Positions 1-7,861 of a stretch of DNA of 29,369 nt are shown here, piece by piece. The notes below the pieces were generated by a model. It was not told the DNA's origin. It made no database searches and saw only the letters and a list, made by a program, of their open reading frames with translations. Origin of the DNA: Thermoleophilia bacterium (GTDB lineage: Bacteria > Actinomycetota > Thermoleophilia > Gaiellales > Gaiellaceae); the NCBI GenBank assembly GCA_025927435.1, contig JAICLM010000002.1, forward strand, positions 1-29,369, in the 5' to 3' direction. The translations under genes and the position numbers were made by a program. Every line of letters begins with the position of its first letter. Within the stretch, counting starts at the first letter, position 1.

Positions 1-278
1 CCGGCTCGCAGGTGCTGCTGCGGGCCAAGCCCGGCGCCACCGAGCTCCGGATCCACGTCATCGACTCGGGCGCCGGGTTGCCCGACGAGCAGCGGGAGGC
101 GCTCTTCCAGCCGTTCCAGCGCGGAGCTGCCGGACACGGCTCTGGGCTCGGCCTCGCCATCGCGCGCGGGTTCGCGGAGGCGAACGGAGGCCGGCTCTGG
201 GCACAGGACGATCCGGGCGGAGGGCATCTCGTCCTCTCGCTTCCGCTTGCGGAGCGCCGGATGGTGGTACACGCATGA
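1..278 (+). CDS. kdpD: Sensor histidine kinase, C-terminal end (KdpD-like), partial
   Basis: This is the 3' end of a gene that begins before the window; the frame is open from base 3. The visible ~91 residues are the end of an HK ATPase domain: the G1 box (IDSGAGLP), an F-box-like stretch (LFQPFQRG), and the G2 box (GSGLGLAIARGFAEANGG), then PGGGHLVLSLPL. The GLGLAIARG...EANGGRLWA pattern and the coupled kdpE-like gene match KdpD, the turgor/K+ sensor kinase that phosphorylates KdpE. The N-terminal KdpD, USP and membrane regions are outside the window, so the assignment rests on the catalytic tail and on context. Its TGA stop overlaps the kdpE ATG (ATGA), indicating translational coupling. 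Confidence 0.8.
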   Translation, partial: GSQVLLRAKPGATELRIHVIDSGAGLPDEQREALFQPFQRGAAGHGSGLGLAIARGFAEANGGRLWAQDDPGGGHLVLSLPLAERRMVVHA

Positions 279-979
279 ACGCGCGCGTGCTGGTGGTGGA
301 CGACGAGCCGCAGATCCTCCGCGCCCTGCGCACCAGCCTGCACGGCGCCGGTTACGAGGTGGAGACCGCCGAGACAGCCGAGGAAGCTCTCGCTGCGCTC
401 GCCGCGAACCCGCCCGACGCGGTCGTGCTCGACCTCGTGTTGCCCGACGGAAGCGGCACGGCGATCTGCCGGGAGCTGCGTACCTGGAGCAGCGCGCCGG
501 TGATCGTCCTGTCCGTCATCGGCGACGAGGCCGAGAAGGTCGCCGCGCTCGATGCAGGCGCTGACGACTACGTCACCAAGCCGTTCGGAATCGAGGAGCT
601 GCTGGCCCGGCTTCGCGCTGCGCTACGGAGGGCGGACGCTCCCGTCGAGCCGGTCGTCGAGGTCGGAGACCTGCGAATCGACCTCGAGAAGCGCGCGGTC
701 TCGGTTGGCGGCGAGCCGGTCCAGCTGACCCCGCACGAGTTCGCCCTCCTCCGCGTGCTCGCCCACAATCCCGGGAAGCTGCTGACGCACGGGATGCTGC
801 TGCGCGACGTGTGGGGGAGGGGCTACGGCGACGAGTCCCATTACCTCCATGTCTACGTCTCGCAGCTCAGGCGCAAGCTCGAGCCGGATCCGGCGCGGCC
901 CCGCTACATCCTCACGGAGCCCGGCGCCGGCTATCGGCTCGCTGAGCTGGAAGTGCCCCCGCCCAGGTCGGCGTCTTGA
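275..979 (+). CDS. kdpE: KdpE-like response regulator, OmpR family
   Basis: The protein has 234 residues, normal for OmpR/KdpE regulators. The receiver domain (about 1-120) has the acidic pair D9/D10, phospho-acceptor D53 in VVLDLVLPDG, S80 and K102 (VTKPF). A winged-helix DNA-binding domain covers about 128-228 (LTPHEFALLRVLAHNPGKLL, YVSQLRRKLEPDP, RYILTEPGAGYRL). The ATG overlaps the kinase stop by four bases. KdpE normally activates kdpFABC at low external K+. Here the next gene, 67 bases downstream, is a KimA-type K+ importer, so this importer is the obvious local candidate target (inference). Confidence 0.9.
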   Translation: MNARVLVVDDEPQILRALRTSLHGAGYEVETAETAEEALAALAANPPDAVVLDLVLPDGSGTAICRELRTWSSAPVIVLSVIGDEAEKVAALDAGADDYVTKPFGIEELLARLRAALRRADAPVEPVVEVGDLRIDLEKRAVSVGGEPVQLTPHEFALLRVLAHNPGKLLTHGMLLRDVWGRGYGDESHYLHVYVSQLRRKLEPDPARPRYILTEPGAGYRLAELEVPPPRSAS

Positions 980-1034
980 GCACTTCCTGAGGCCGGCCCG
1001 CGGAATCCTGACCTCCGGCTGAGCCGGCCGGACC

Positions 1035-1040
1035 TAGCGT
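1035..1040 (+). promoter_or_regulatory. Extended -10 (TAGCGT) of kimA, leaderless type
   Basis: TAGCGT matches the actinobacterial TANNNT -10 box. It lies exactly six bases before the GTG start, so transcription would start at or next to the start codon. No convincing -35 is visible and there is no Shine-Dalgarno before the GTG. The same spacing recurs before other genes in this window. Confidence 0.45.
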
Positions 1041-1046
1041 GAGAAC

Positions 1047-3323
1047 GTGAGCGCGCTCTCGCGTCCCGAAGAGCGGTCCCCAGAGCCCAGGCGCCTCCGG
1101 CGCGTGCTCGTCGGCCGGCCGATGCAGACCGGCCAGATCCACGAGACGCTGTTGCCCAAGTGGCTCGCGCTGCCGATCTTCGCGTCCGACCCGCTCTCCT
1201 CGGTCGCGTACGCGACGGAATCCGCACTCGCGGTGCTCGTCGCGGCCTCGGCCACCTCGGCGCACCTCGTGTTCCCGATCTCGATCGCGATCGCCTGTCT
1301 TCTTGGCATCGTCGTGCTCTCGTACCGGCAGACCGTCCGCGTGTACGAGACGAGCGGCGGTGCCTACGTCGTTGCCCGCGAGAACCTCGGAACGACTCCG
1401 AGCCTGGTAGCCGCGGCGGCCCTGCTCACGGACTACGTGCTCACGGTCGCCGTATCGATCTCAGCCGGCATCTACGCGATCACGTCGTTCGTTCCCTCGC
1501 TCACGTCTCACAAGGTCGGGCTGTCGCTCGCCTGCCTGGTCGTGATCGTGCTCGCGAACCTGCGCGGCGTACGCGAGTCGGGGATGCTGTTTGCGCTTCC
1601 CACCTATGCATTCGTCACCTCGATTTTCGTCCTGGTGGGCGTGGGTCTTCTCCAGGATGTGACCGGGCACCTGCAGCAGGCCGTCGTTCCCGATCCGCTC
1701 CCCACCGGGACCGGGGTGGCCACCGTCTTCGTCCTCCTGCGCGCGTTCTCGTCCGGCTCCACCGCTCTCACCGGCGTGGAGGCGATCGCGAACGGCGTCA
1801 ACGCGTTCCGGCATCCGCAGGGGAGGAACGCCGCGACGACCCTGGCCGTGCTCGGGGCGATCGCGATCGCGATGTTCCTCGGCGTCTCGTACCTCGCGGT
1901 GCAGGTCCACGCGATGCCGAGCTCGACGGACTCGGTCGTTTCGCAGATTGCGCGGACTGTCTTCCAGCCGGGCTCCTTCAGTGGCTTTATGTACTACGGG
2001 GTCCAGGCCACGACACTGCTCGTGCTGGTGCTGGCTGCCAACACCTCGTTCCAGGGCTTCCCGCGGCTCTCGGCTCTGCTGGCGCGGGACCGCTTCGCGC
2101 CGCGGCAGTTCTCGAACCTCGGCGACCGGCTCGTGTTCTCGAACGGGATGTTCGTGCTCGCCGGCGCGGCGGCCGCCCTGCTCGTCGTCTACAAGGCGAA
2201 CACCAACAGCCTGATCCACCTTTACGTGATCGGGGTTTTCACCGCCTTCACGCTCTCGCAGACGGGCATGGTGCGGTACTGGCTTCGCGTCCGGAGTCCC
2301 GGATGGCGCGGTCGCGCGCTCGTGAATACGGTCGGCGCGTCGGCGACCGGGCTCGTCGCCGTGATCGTGGTCTGGACGAAGTTCGCCGAGGGCGCGTGGC
2401 TCGTAACGATCGCGATCCCTCTGCTGGTCGTTGCGATGCTCGGCGTGCGGCGGCACTACACGCGCGTCGGGCGGCGGTTGAGCGCCGGTGCTGCCGCCGT
2501 CGCCGCGGCTCCCGGTGCGCGCAACCGCACGCTGCTCGTCGTGGAGGAACTCGATCCGGCAGCCGAGCGCGCGCTCGCGTTCGCCCGGAAGATCGCGCCG
2601 GAGGGGCTCCGAGCGATCCACGTTCCGCGGCGCGGCAGCGATCCGGGGATTGGCCCACGCTGGTTCCACCTCGCTGAGGGCACGCCCAAGCTCGAGACGC
2701 TTGACCCGCACGGCGGACCGGTTGACGCGGTACTCGAGCAGGTCTGGCGCCTGCCGCGTGGGGAGTCCGACTTCGTCACGGTCGTTGTCCCCGAACAGTT
2801 CCGCCGCCGTTCCCTCGCCGAGGAGGCGCGGCATCCGTTCGAGTTCTCACTCAAGCTGCGACTCCTGACCGAACAGGGCGTCGTGGTTGCGGACGTCCCG
2901 ACGGTGGATGAAGGCCCGAACTGCCGCCCGCTCGCCGTGCGGATCTTCGTCTCCGGCGCGAATGCAGCTTCGATGCGGGCGCTGAACTGGGCGGAAGCCG
3001 TGGGCTTGCCCGACACGCGCGCGGTCAACTTTGCGTTCGACGAGAACGAGGCCTCGGAGATGCGGCGCAAGTGGCTGGCCGCTGACGCGCGGGTTCCGCT
3101 CGAGCTGCTCGCCGCGCCGTATCGAGACATCGGCGACCCCCTCCTCGAGTACCTCCGTGACCTCACCGCCGACGAGCACGACGTCCTCGTCGTACTCCCG
3201 GAGCTGATCCTCCGCGGGTGGCGACGGCTCCTGCACAACCAGCGGGCCCTCTACGTGAAGCGTCTGCTGCTCGTCGAGCCCCACGTGATCCTCGCCTCCG
3301 TCCCGTACCAACTGATCCGATGA
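1047..3323 (+). CDS. kimA: KimA-type high-affinity potassium importer (APC superfamily)
   Basis: The protein has 758 residues, with an APC-fold membrane region to about residue 470 and a large cytosolic tail of about 280 residues. It closely follows Bacillus subtilis KimA (YdaO) as I remember it: ASDPLSSVAYATE near the start, LSYRQTVRVY...GGAYVVARENLG, DYVLTVAVSISAGIYAITS, FSSGSTALTGVEAIANGV, SVVSQIARTVF, LVLAANTSFQGFPRLSALLA, VFTAFTLSQTGM, and a tail ending LLHNQRALYVKRLL...VILASVPYQ. KimA is a proton-coupled K+ importer, and c-di-AMP controls it in Firmicutes. Here the cytosolic tail is longer than in B. subtilis. The GTG at 1047 places the RRVLVGRP lead-in correctly. Its stop overlaps the ATG of the next gene. 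Confidence 0.85.
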   Translation: MSALSRPEERSPEPRRLRRVLVGRPMQTGQIHETLLPKWLALPIFASDPLSSVAYATESALAVLVAASATSAHLVFPISIAIACLLGIVVLSYRQTVRVYETSGGAYVVARENLGTTPSLVAAAALLTDYVLTVAVSISAGIYAITSFVPSLTSHKVGLSLACLVVIVLANLRGVRESGMLFALPTYAFVTSIFVLVGVGLLQDVTGHLQQAVVPDPLPTGTGVATVFVLLRAFSSGSTALTGVEAIANGVNAFRHPQGRNAATTLAVLGAIAIAMFLGVSYLAVQVHAMPSSTDSVVSQIARTVFQPGSFSGFMYYGVQATTLLVLVLAANTSFQGFPRLSALLARDRFAPRQFSNLGDRLVFSNGMFVLAGAAAALLVVYKANTNSLIHLYVIGVFTAFTLSQTGMVRYWLRVRSPGWRGRALVNTVGASATGLVAVIVVWTKFAEGAWLVTIAIPLLVVAMLGVRRHYTRVGRRLSAGAAAVAAAPGARNRTLLVVEELDPAAERALAFARKIAPEGLRAIHVPRRGSDPGIGPRWFHLAEGTPKLETLDPHGGPVDAVLEQVWRLPRGESDFVTVVVPEQFRRRSLAEEARHPFEFSLKLRLLTEQGVVVADVPTVDEGPNCRPLAVRIFVSGANAASMRALNWAEAVGLPDTRAVNFAFDENEASEMRRKWLAADARVPLELLAAPYRDIGDPLLEYLRDLTADEHDVLVVLPELILRGWRRLLHNQRALYVKRLLLVEPHVILASVPYQLIR

Positions 3324-3994
3324 AGCTGCCCGACGTCAGAGGGCTCCACCGGCGCGCACGACGCCTCGCGCGCTGGACGGGCTCGATCGCCTACCGGACG
3401 ATCGTGGTGCCGCTCCTCGACCGGGAGGAGACGGAGCATGCGATCGACCTCGCCTGCCGGCTTGCGGCCGATCGCGGTGCTCGAATCGTCCTCGTCGCGC
3501 CGGCCGTCCTCGAGCGCGAGCTGCCGATCAACGCGCACCTCCACGGGCAACTCGCGAATCTCGAGCAGCGGCTGGACTCCGCAGCCGCGGTTGCGAACTC
3601 CTACGGTGTGGACGTCCGGCGCGAGATAGTCCGCACGCGGCCGGGAAGCTTCGGCGAAGAAGTTGCTCGCGTGGTCGCGGAGCGCCGCGCAGAGCTCGTC
3701 GTCGTCGGTGCGCCGGTGGAGTCCCGGCGCGGCTTCCACCGCGCGTTCCCGCGCGACGTGCTCCAACTGCTCCGTGACGCGCCGTGCCGCGTGATGATCG
3801 CCAGCGGGCCCGTTGCGGGGAGGGGTGCAACCGCGGCGCGCACTAGAGTCGCGCCGTGGCACGACGGCGCCGTCAGGCCCAGCAGCTCGAGCGCGTCCTC
3901 GGGACGAACGCCCTCTTCGCCACCGCGTACGGCAACGTCGGCTCGTCGATCTACTACGCGCTCGGCCTCGTCGCGGTCTACGCGCTCGGCCTGA
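3320..3994 (+). CDS. Universal stress protein (UspA family), stand-alone
   Basis: The ATG at 3320 overlaps the kimA stop (ATGA). The protein reads as a USP fold over about residues 25-165: YRTIVVPLLDREETEHAIDL, LAADRGARIVLVAPAV, a long helix, ELVVVGAP, and the closing strand DAPCRVMIASGP. The usual ATP loop G-x2-G-x9-G-S/T is not evident, so it may bind another nucleotide or none (inference). The frame then continues for about 55 residues of low-complexity Ser/Arg/Thr sequence, overlapping the following permease gene by 139 bases. Natural USPs end near residue 165-170, so the tail is probably spurious (see findings). The module closely resembles the USP domains fused to both downstream permeases. 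Confidence 0.75.
   Translation: MKLPDVRGLHRRARRLARWTGSIAYRTIVVPLLDREETEHAIDLACRLAADRGARIVLVAPAVLERELPINAHLHGQLANLEQRLDSAAAVANSYGVDVRREIVRTRPGSFGEEVARVVAERRAELVVVGAPVESRRGFHRAFPRDVLQLLRDAPCRVMIASGPVAGRGATAARTRVAPWHDGAVRPSSSSASSGRTPSSPPRTATSARRSTTRSASSRSTRSA
3844..3849 (+). promoter_or_regulatory. -10 box (TAGAGT) of the first APC-USP permease
   Basis: TAGAGT ends six bases before the GTG at 3856, the same arrangement as at kimA. It lies inside the over-long reading frame of the preceding USP gene. Confidence 0.4.
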
Positions 3995-5781
3995 CGCCGA
4001 TCGTCTTCATCATCGCCGGGCTCATCTTCGCCTGCACCGCGGCGACCTACGCCGAGGGGACGGTGCGCTACCCGGAGGCCGGCGGCTCGTCCAGCTTCGC
4101 GCGCCACGCATTCAACGAGACCGTCTCGTTCGAGGCGGCGTGGGCGCAGATGCTCAACTACATCGCAACGATCGCCGTCTCGGCGTTCTTCGTCCCGCAC
4201 TACCTCTCGGTGTTCTGGGGGCCCCTCCGCGCGAACCCGTGGGACATCGTGGTCGGCATCGCCGTGATCGCGGGGCTCGTCGTCCTGAACATCGTCGGCG
4301 TCCAGGAGTCGGCGAACGTCAACGTCGTCCTCGCCGTGGCGGACTTCGCGACGCAGCTGCTGCTCGTGCTGCTCGGCTTCGTGCTCGTCTTCTCGCCGCA
4401 CATCCTCGCGACGAACATCCAGCTCGGCGTCGCTCCCACCTGGAGCGACTTCTTCCTCTCGATCCCGATCGCGATGCTCGCGTACACCGGCATCGAGACG
4501 GTCTCCAACCTGTCGGAGGAGGCGCGCGACCCGCTCAAGACCGTCCCGCGCGCCGTGCTCTACGTCGCGATCGCCGTCTTCGCGATCTACTTCACGCTGC
4601 CGTGGGTGGCGCTCTCGGCGATGCCGGTCGTCCACACCGCCGCGCACGGGTACACGACGCTCCTCGCCCAACCCCCGGACCAGACTCTGAACGGCCAGCA
4701 CGGCTATCAGAACGACCCGGTCCTCGGCCTCGTCAACAACCTCGGCATCACGTCCGAGACCGTCACGCATGCCCTGCGGATCTATCTCGGGATCCTCGCC
4801 TCGACGATCCTCTTCATCGGGGCGAACGCCGGCGTGATCGGCGCCTCGCGGATCACGTACGCCATGTCCGGCTACCGGCAGCTGCCGCTCCTCTTCCGCA
4901 AGATCCACCCGAAGTTCAAGACGCCCTGGCTCGCGCTCGTGTTCTTCGCCGGCGCGATCCCGATCCTGCTCACCCTCACCGGCAGGACGGCGTTCCTCGG
5001 TGCGGTCTACTCCTTCGGCGCGACGTTCTCGTTCACGGTCGCCCACGCCTCGGTGATCCGGCTCAGGATGAAGCTTCGCGACCACGACGAGGTCTCGTTC
5101 CGCCCGAAACCGAACTTCCGCTGGCGCGGCGTCACCTGGCCCGTGTTCGCGATCGTCGGCGGGCTCGGCACCGGGCTGTCGTGGCTCGTGATCGTGATCC
5201 AGACGCCGTCGATCCGCTACGCCGGGCTCGCGTGGCTCGTGATCGGCTTCGCCTTCTACGTCTTCTACCGGCGGCGCATCGTGCAGGCTCCGCTCCGCGA
5301 GACACTCCGTGCGCCGGTGGAGTTCGGCCCGGCCGCAGTGCTCGAGTTCCGCAGCATCCTCGTGCCGATCGCGCCCGGTTACGCCTCCGACGAGGCGATG
5401 GACTTCGCCTGCAGGCTGGCGGCGGAGCGGCGCGCGTCGATCGTCGCCTTCACGGCGATCGACGTCCCCCTCGACCTGCCGCTCGACGCGGAGCTGGCGG
5501 AGGATGTCCGGGAGGCGAACCAGCAGCTCGACGAGGCACGCGCGATCGGCGACTCGTACGGCGTGACCGTGATCGGCCGGATCGCCCGTACGCGGAACAT
5601 CGGGCGCGCCATCGTCGACGAGGCGATCCGCCGCAACTCCGAGATCATCGTCATGGCCGGCCCGCGGCGCGTGCGGCTGCAGCGCGGCCGGCGTCAGATC
5701 TTCGGCGACGCCGTCGACTTCGTCCTCCGCCACGCCCCCTGCCGCGTCATGGTCGCGACCCCGCGCGAGCGGGCGGCCTGA
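3856..5781 (+). CDS. APC-family permease with C-terminal USP domain
   Basis: The protein has 641 residues. About 1-475 is an APC/LeuT-fold transporter with roughly 12 hydrophobic segments (FATAYGNVGSSIYYALGLVA, TYAEGTVRYPEAGGSSSFAR, YTGIETVSNLSEEARDPLKT, ITYAMSGYRQLP). About 490-635 is a USP domain (RSILVPIAPGYASDEAMDFA, DVPLDLPLDAELAEDV, EIIVMAGP, HAPCRVMVATP). The substrate is not shown by the sequence. Its place between kimA and a pair of TrkA/RCK proteins, and the mycobacterial arrangement of an APC permease beside ceoB-ceoC, suggest K+ or a K+-linked amino acid (inference). The GTG start gives MARRRRQAQQLERVLGTNAL, parallel to the start of the paralogue at 5958. Confidence 0.85.
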   Translation: MARRRRQAQQLERVLGTNALFATAYGNVGSSIYYALGLVAVYALGLTPIVFIIAGLIFACTAATYAEGTVRYPEAGGSSSFARHAFNETVSFEAAWAQMLNYIATIAVSAFFVPHYLSVFWGPLRANPWDIVVGIAVIAGLVVLNIVGVQESANVNVVLAVADFATQLLLVLLGFVLVFSPHILATNIQLGVAPTWSDFFLSIPIAMLAYTGIETVSNLSEEARDPLKTVPRAVLYVAIAVFAIYFTLPWVALSAMPVVHTAAHGYTTLLAQPPDQTLNGQHGYQNDPVLGLVNNLGITSETVTHALRIYLGILASTILFIGANAGVIGASRITYAMSGYRQLPLLFRKIHPKFKTPWLALVFFAGAIPILLTLTGRTAFLGAVYSFGATFSFTVAHASVIRLRMKLRDHDEVSFRPKPNFRWRGVTWPVFAIVGGLGTGLSWLVIVIQTPSIRYAGLAWLVIGFAFYVFYRRRIVQAPLRETLRAPVEFGPAAVLEFRSILVPIAPGYASDEAMDFACRLAAERRASIVAFTAIDVPLDLPLDAELAEDVREANQQLDEARAIGDSYGVTVIGRIARTRNIGRAIVDEAIRRNSEIIVMAGPRRVRLQRGRRQIFGDAVDFVLRHAPCRVMVATPRERAA

Positions 5782-5783
5782 GC

Positions 5784-5948
5784 GTGCACCGGCGCGCCGT
5801 CCTCGTCTTCGGTGTCGTGACGATCGTGCTCGGCGTCGCGCTCCTCGTCGAGACGGCGGCGTACGGGGGAGGCTCCGTCGGGTTCATCCTCGGGCTGCTG
5901 TTCGTGGCGCTCGGAGTGGGGCGTCTGTACCTCCTGCGGCGGCGTTAG
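5784..5948 (+). CDS. Small two-helix membrane protein
   Basis: A GTG two bases after the permease stop opens a 54-residue frame. It starts with basic VHRRA, then a hydrophobic segment (VLVFGVVTIVLGVALLVETA), a glycine-rich turn (YGGGSVG), a second hydrophobic segment (FILGLLFVALGVGRLYLL), and basic RRR. Third-position GC is high, as in its neighbours. I do not recognise a family. It could be a small subunit or modulator of the flanking permeases, in the way KdpF accompanies KdpA, but that is only suggested by position. Its TAG stop is also the first half of the -10 box of the next gene. Confidence 0.6.
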   Translation: MHRRAVLVFGVVTIVLGVALLVETAAYGGGSVGFILGLLFVALGVGRLYLLRRR

Positions 5949-5951
5949 CCT
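5946..5951 (+). promoter_or_regulatory. -10 box (TAGCCT) of the second APC-USP permease, overlapping a stop codon
   Basis: TAGCCT lies six bases before the ATG at 5958. Its TAG is the stop codon of the small membrane protein. No Shine-Dalgarno is visible before the ATG. Confidence 0.4.
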
Positions 5952-5957
5952 CCGCGA

Positions 5958-7841
5958 ATGGCTCGCAAGCTGCCGCGGTTGCAACGCGTGCTCGACGCGC
6001 CGGCTCTGGCCTCCGTCGCCTACGGCGAGGTGGCGTCGTCTCTCTACTTCGCGCTCGGGATCGTGGCCCTGCACGCGCTCGGTTTCACGCCGGTCGTGCT
6101 CGCAGTCGTCGGCGTCCTCTTCCTGATCGTGACGATGTCCTACGCCGAGGGGACGACCTCGATCGGGGAGTCGGGCGGAGCGGCGACCTTCGTCCGGGTC
6201 GCCTTCAACGACCTGGCCGGATTCGTCACGGGCTGGGCGCTCTTCCTCGACTACCTGATCGTGATCGCGCTCTCCGCGCTCTTCTTCCCGCACTACCTGG
6301 GGCTCGCGCTCGGCGTGCACTCGATCGCCCGGCACCCCGGCGACCTGATCGTCGGCAGCGTCGTCATCGCGGCGATCGCGACCGTGCGGCTGTTCCGCCC
6401 GACGCGGCTCTATTCGCTCAGCCTCGTCGTCCCGCTGCTCGATCTCGTGACCCAGCTGCTGCTCGTCGTGCTCGGCTTCGCGTTCCTGTTCTCGCCCAGC
6501 GCGCTGACGCGCGGGCTCGACCTCGGGACGCAGCCCTCCTGGCACGAGATCGCGTTCGCGCTGCCGCTCGCGCTGCTCGCGTACACGGGCCTCGAGACCG
6601 TGGCCAATCTGGCGGAGCAGGTCCGGCGGCCGGGCCGCGACCTGCCGCGGAGCCTCTTCCTCGGGATCGGCGCAGTGGTGCTCGTCACGGTGCTGATCGC
6701 GCTCGTCGCCCTCTCCGCCTTCCCGGCGCCGAACGGCACGACCGAGCTCGGGACCACCTGGCTGAAGGCTCCCCTCATGGGCGTCGTCTTCGCGCTCGGT
6801 CCGGACATCGCGTACTGGGTCGAACGGGTGCTGCGGGTGTACGTGGGGCTGACCGGAGCGCTCATCCTGCTCACCGCTGCAGTGACCTCGAACTCCGGCT
6901 TCGGACGGCTGGCCTTCTCGCTCGCGGAGCACGGCCAGCTTCCTCGCCGCTTCGGACGCCTCAGCCGTCGCAGCCTCCACTCCCCGGAGACCGTTGTCGC
7001 GGCGGCGACGATCTCGATCGTGCTCCTCGTCGCCTCGGACGTCACGTCGAATCCGGTCGGCTTTCTCGCGAGCCTGTTCAGTTTCGGGGTCCTCGTCGCG
7101 TTCACGGCCGCGCAGCTCGCGGTCGTCAAGCTCCGCTTCTCGAAGCCGGCGCTCGAGCGTCCGTTCCGGGTTCCGCTCTCGATCCGGATTCGCGGCGCGG
7201 ACGTTCCGTTGCCGACGGTGATCGGCGCTCTGGCGACCACGCTGATCTTCGTCGCGGCGATGGCTACCCACATCGGCGCGCGGTACGGCGGCCCGATCTG
7301 GCTCGCCTGCGGCCTCGTCGTCTACCTCCTCGTCCGCCGCGAGCGGGGCACGGGCCTGCTCGCCCACGTGGAGCCCGTCGAGGAGGCCGAGCTGCCGCAG
7401 GCCGAGTTCTCGAAGATCCTCGTGCCGATGAAGCTCGGCGAGATCGGGGAGGAGATGGTCGCCACGGCGGTCAAGCTCGCTCAGGACCGGGGCGCAGGGG
7501 TCGTGGCGCTGCACGTCATCCGCGTGCCGCTCGACCATCCGCTCGATGCGGAGCTGTACGACGAGGAGGAGCGGGCGGCCGCGTCGCTCGCGGAGGCGGC
7601 TGCACTCGGTGCGGACCAGGGCGTCGTGGTGGAGGGGCGCTCCATCCGGGCCCGGTCGATCGGCGACGCGATCGTGAGGGCGGCCGAGGAGACGGGCGCC
7701 GACCTGATCGTGCTCGGCTCGGCCCCGAAGTGGCGCCGCCAGTCGCGCTTCTTCTCGCCGACCGTCGACTACGTCCTGCGCAGGGCGCCCGCGGAAGTGC
7801 TCGTCGTCGCCTTCCCCCAGGGCGTGCTCGAAGAGGTCTAG
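5958..7841 (+). CDS. APC-family permease with C-terminal USP domain (second copy)
   Basis: The protein has 627 residues and is a diverged paralogue of the preceding permease: VAYGEVASSLYFALGIVALH, SYAEGTTSIGESGGAATFVR, YTGLETVANLAEQVRRPGRD. The APC region runs to about residue 465. A USP domain covers about 485-620 (SKILVPMKLGEIGEEMVATA, HVIRVPLDHPLDAELYDEEE, DLIVLGSAPKWRRQSRFFSP, APAEVLVV). It is followed after 20 bases by two RCK genes. In mycobacteria a comparable permease gene (Rv2690c) sits beside ceoB-ceoC, so a permease plus RCK transport unit is likely, with K+ as a reasonable substrate guess. The sequence itself does not prove the substrate. Confidence 0.85.
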   Translation: MARKLPRLQRVLDAPALASVAYGEVASSLYFALGIVALHALGFTPVVLAVVGVLFLIVTMSYAEGTTSIGESGGAATFVRVAFNDLAGFVTGWALFLDYLIVIALSALFFPHYLGLALGVHSIARHPGDLIVGSVVIAAIATVRLFRPTRLYSLSLVVPLLDLVTQLLLVVLGFAFLFSPSALTRGLDLGTQPSWHEIAFALPLALLAYTGLETVANLAEQVRRPGRDLPRSLFLGIGAVVLVTVLIALVALSAFPAPNGTTELGTTWLKAPLMGVVFALGPDIAYWVERVLRVYVGLTGALILLTAAVTSNSGFGRLAFSLAEHGQLPRRFGRLSRRSLHSPETVVAAATISIVLLVASDVTSNPVGFLASLFSFGVLVAFTAAQLAVVKLRFSKPALERPFRVPLSIRIRGADVPLPTVIGALATTLIFVAAMATHIGARYGGPIWLACGLVVYLLVRRERGTGLLAHVEPVEEAELPQAEFSKILVPMKLGEIGEEMVATAVKLAQDRGAGVVALHVIRVPLDHPLDAELYDEEERAAASLAEAAALGADQGVVVEGRSIRARSIGDAIVRAAEETGADLIVLGSAPKWRRQSRFFSPTVDYVLRRAPAEVLVVAFPQGVLEEV

Positions 7842-7861
7842 CGAGCTACGGTTCGTCCGTC

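Noticed and set aside
991..1029. A GGCCGG/CCGGCC inverted repeat between kdpE and kimA as a terminator.
   Set aside because: The stem is only six bases with a 27-base loop and no T-run; GC-rich chance pairing is likely.
1160..2677. A 505-codon + strand frame inside kimA.
   Set aside because: It is Arg-rich out-of-frame translation of kimA, with no domain.
3601..7538. Two long minus-strand frames (710 and 614 codons) across the permeases.
   Set aside because: They are low-complexity Arg/Asp/Glu/His translations opposite clear APC-USP permeases, a usual high-GC artefact.
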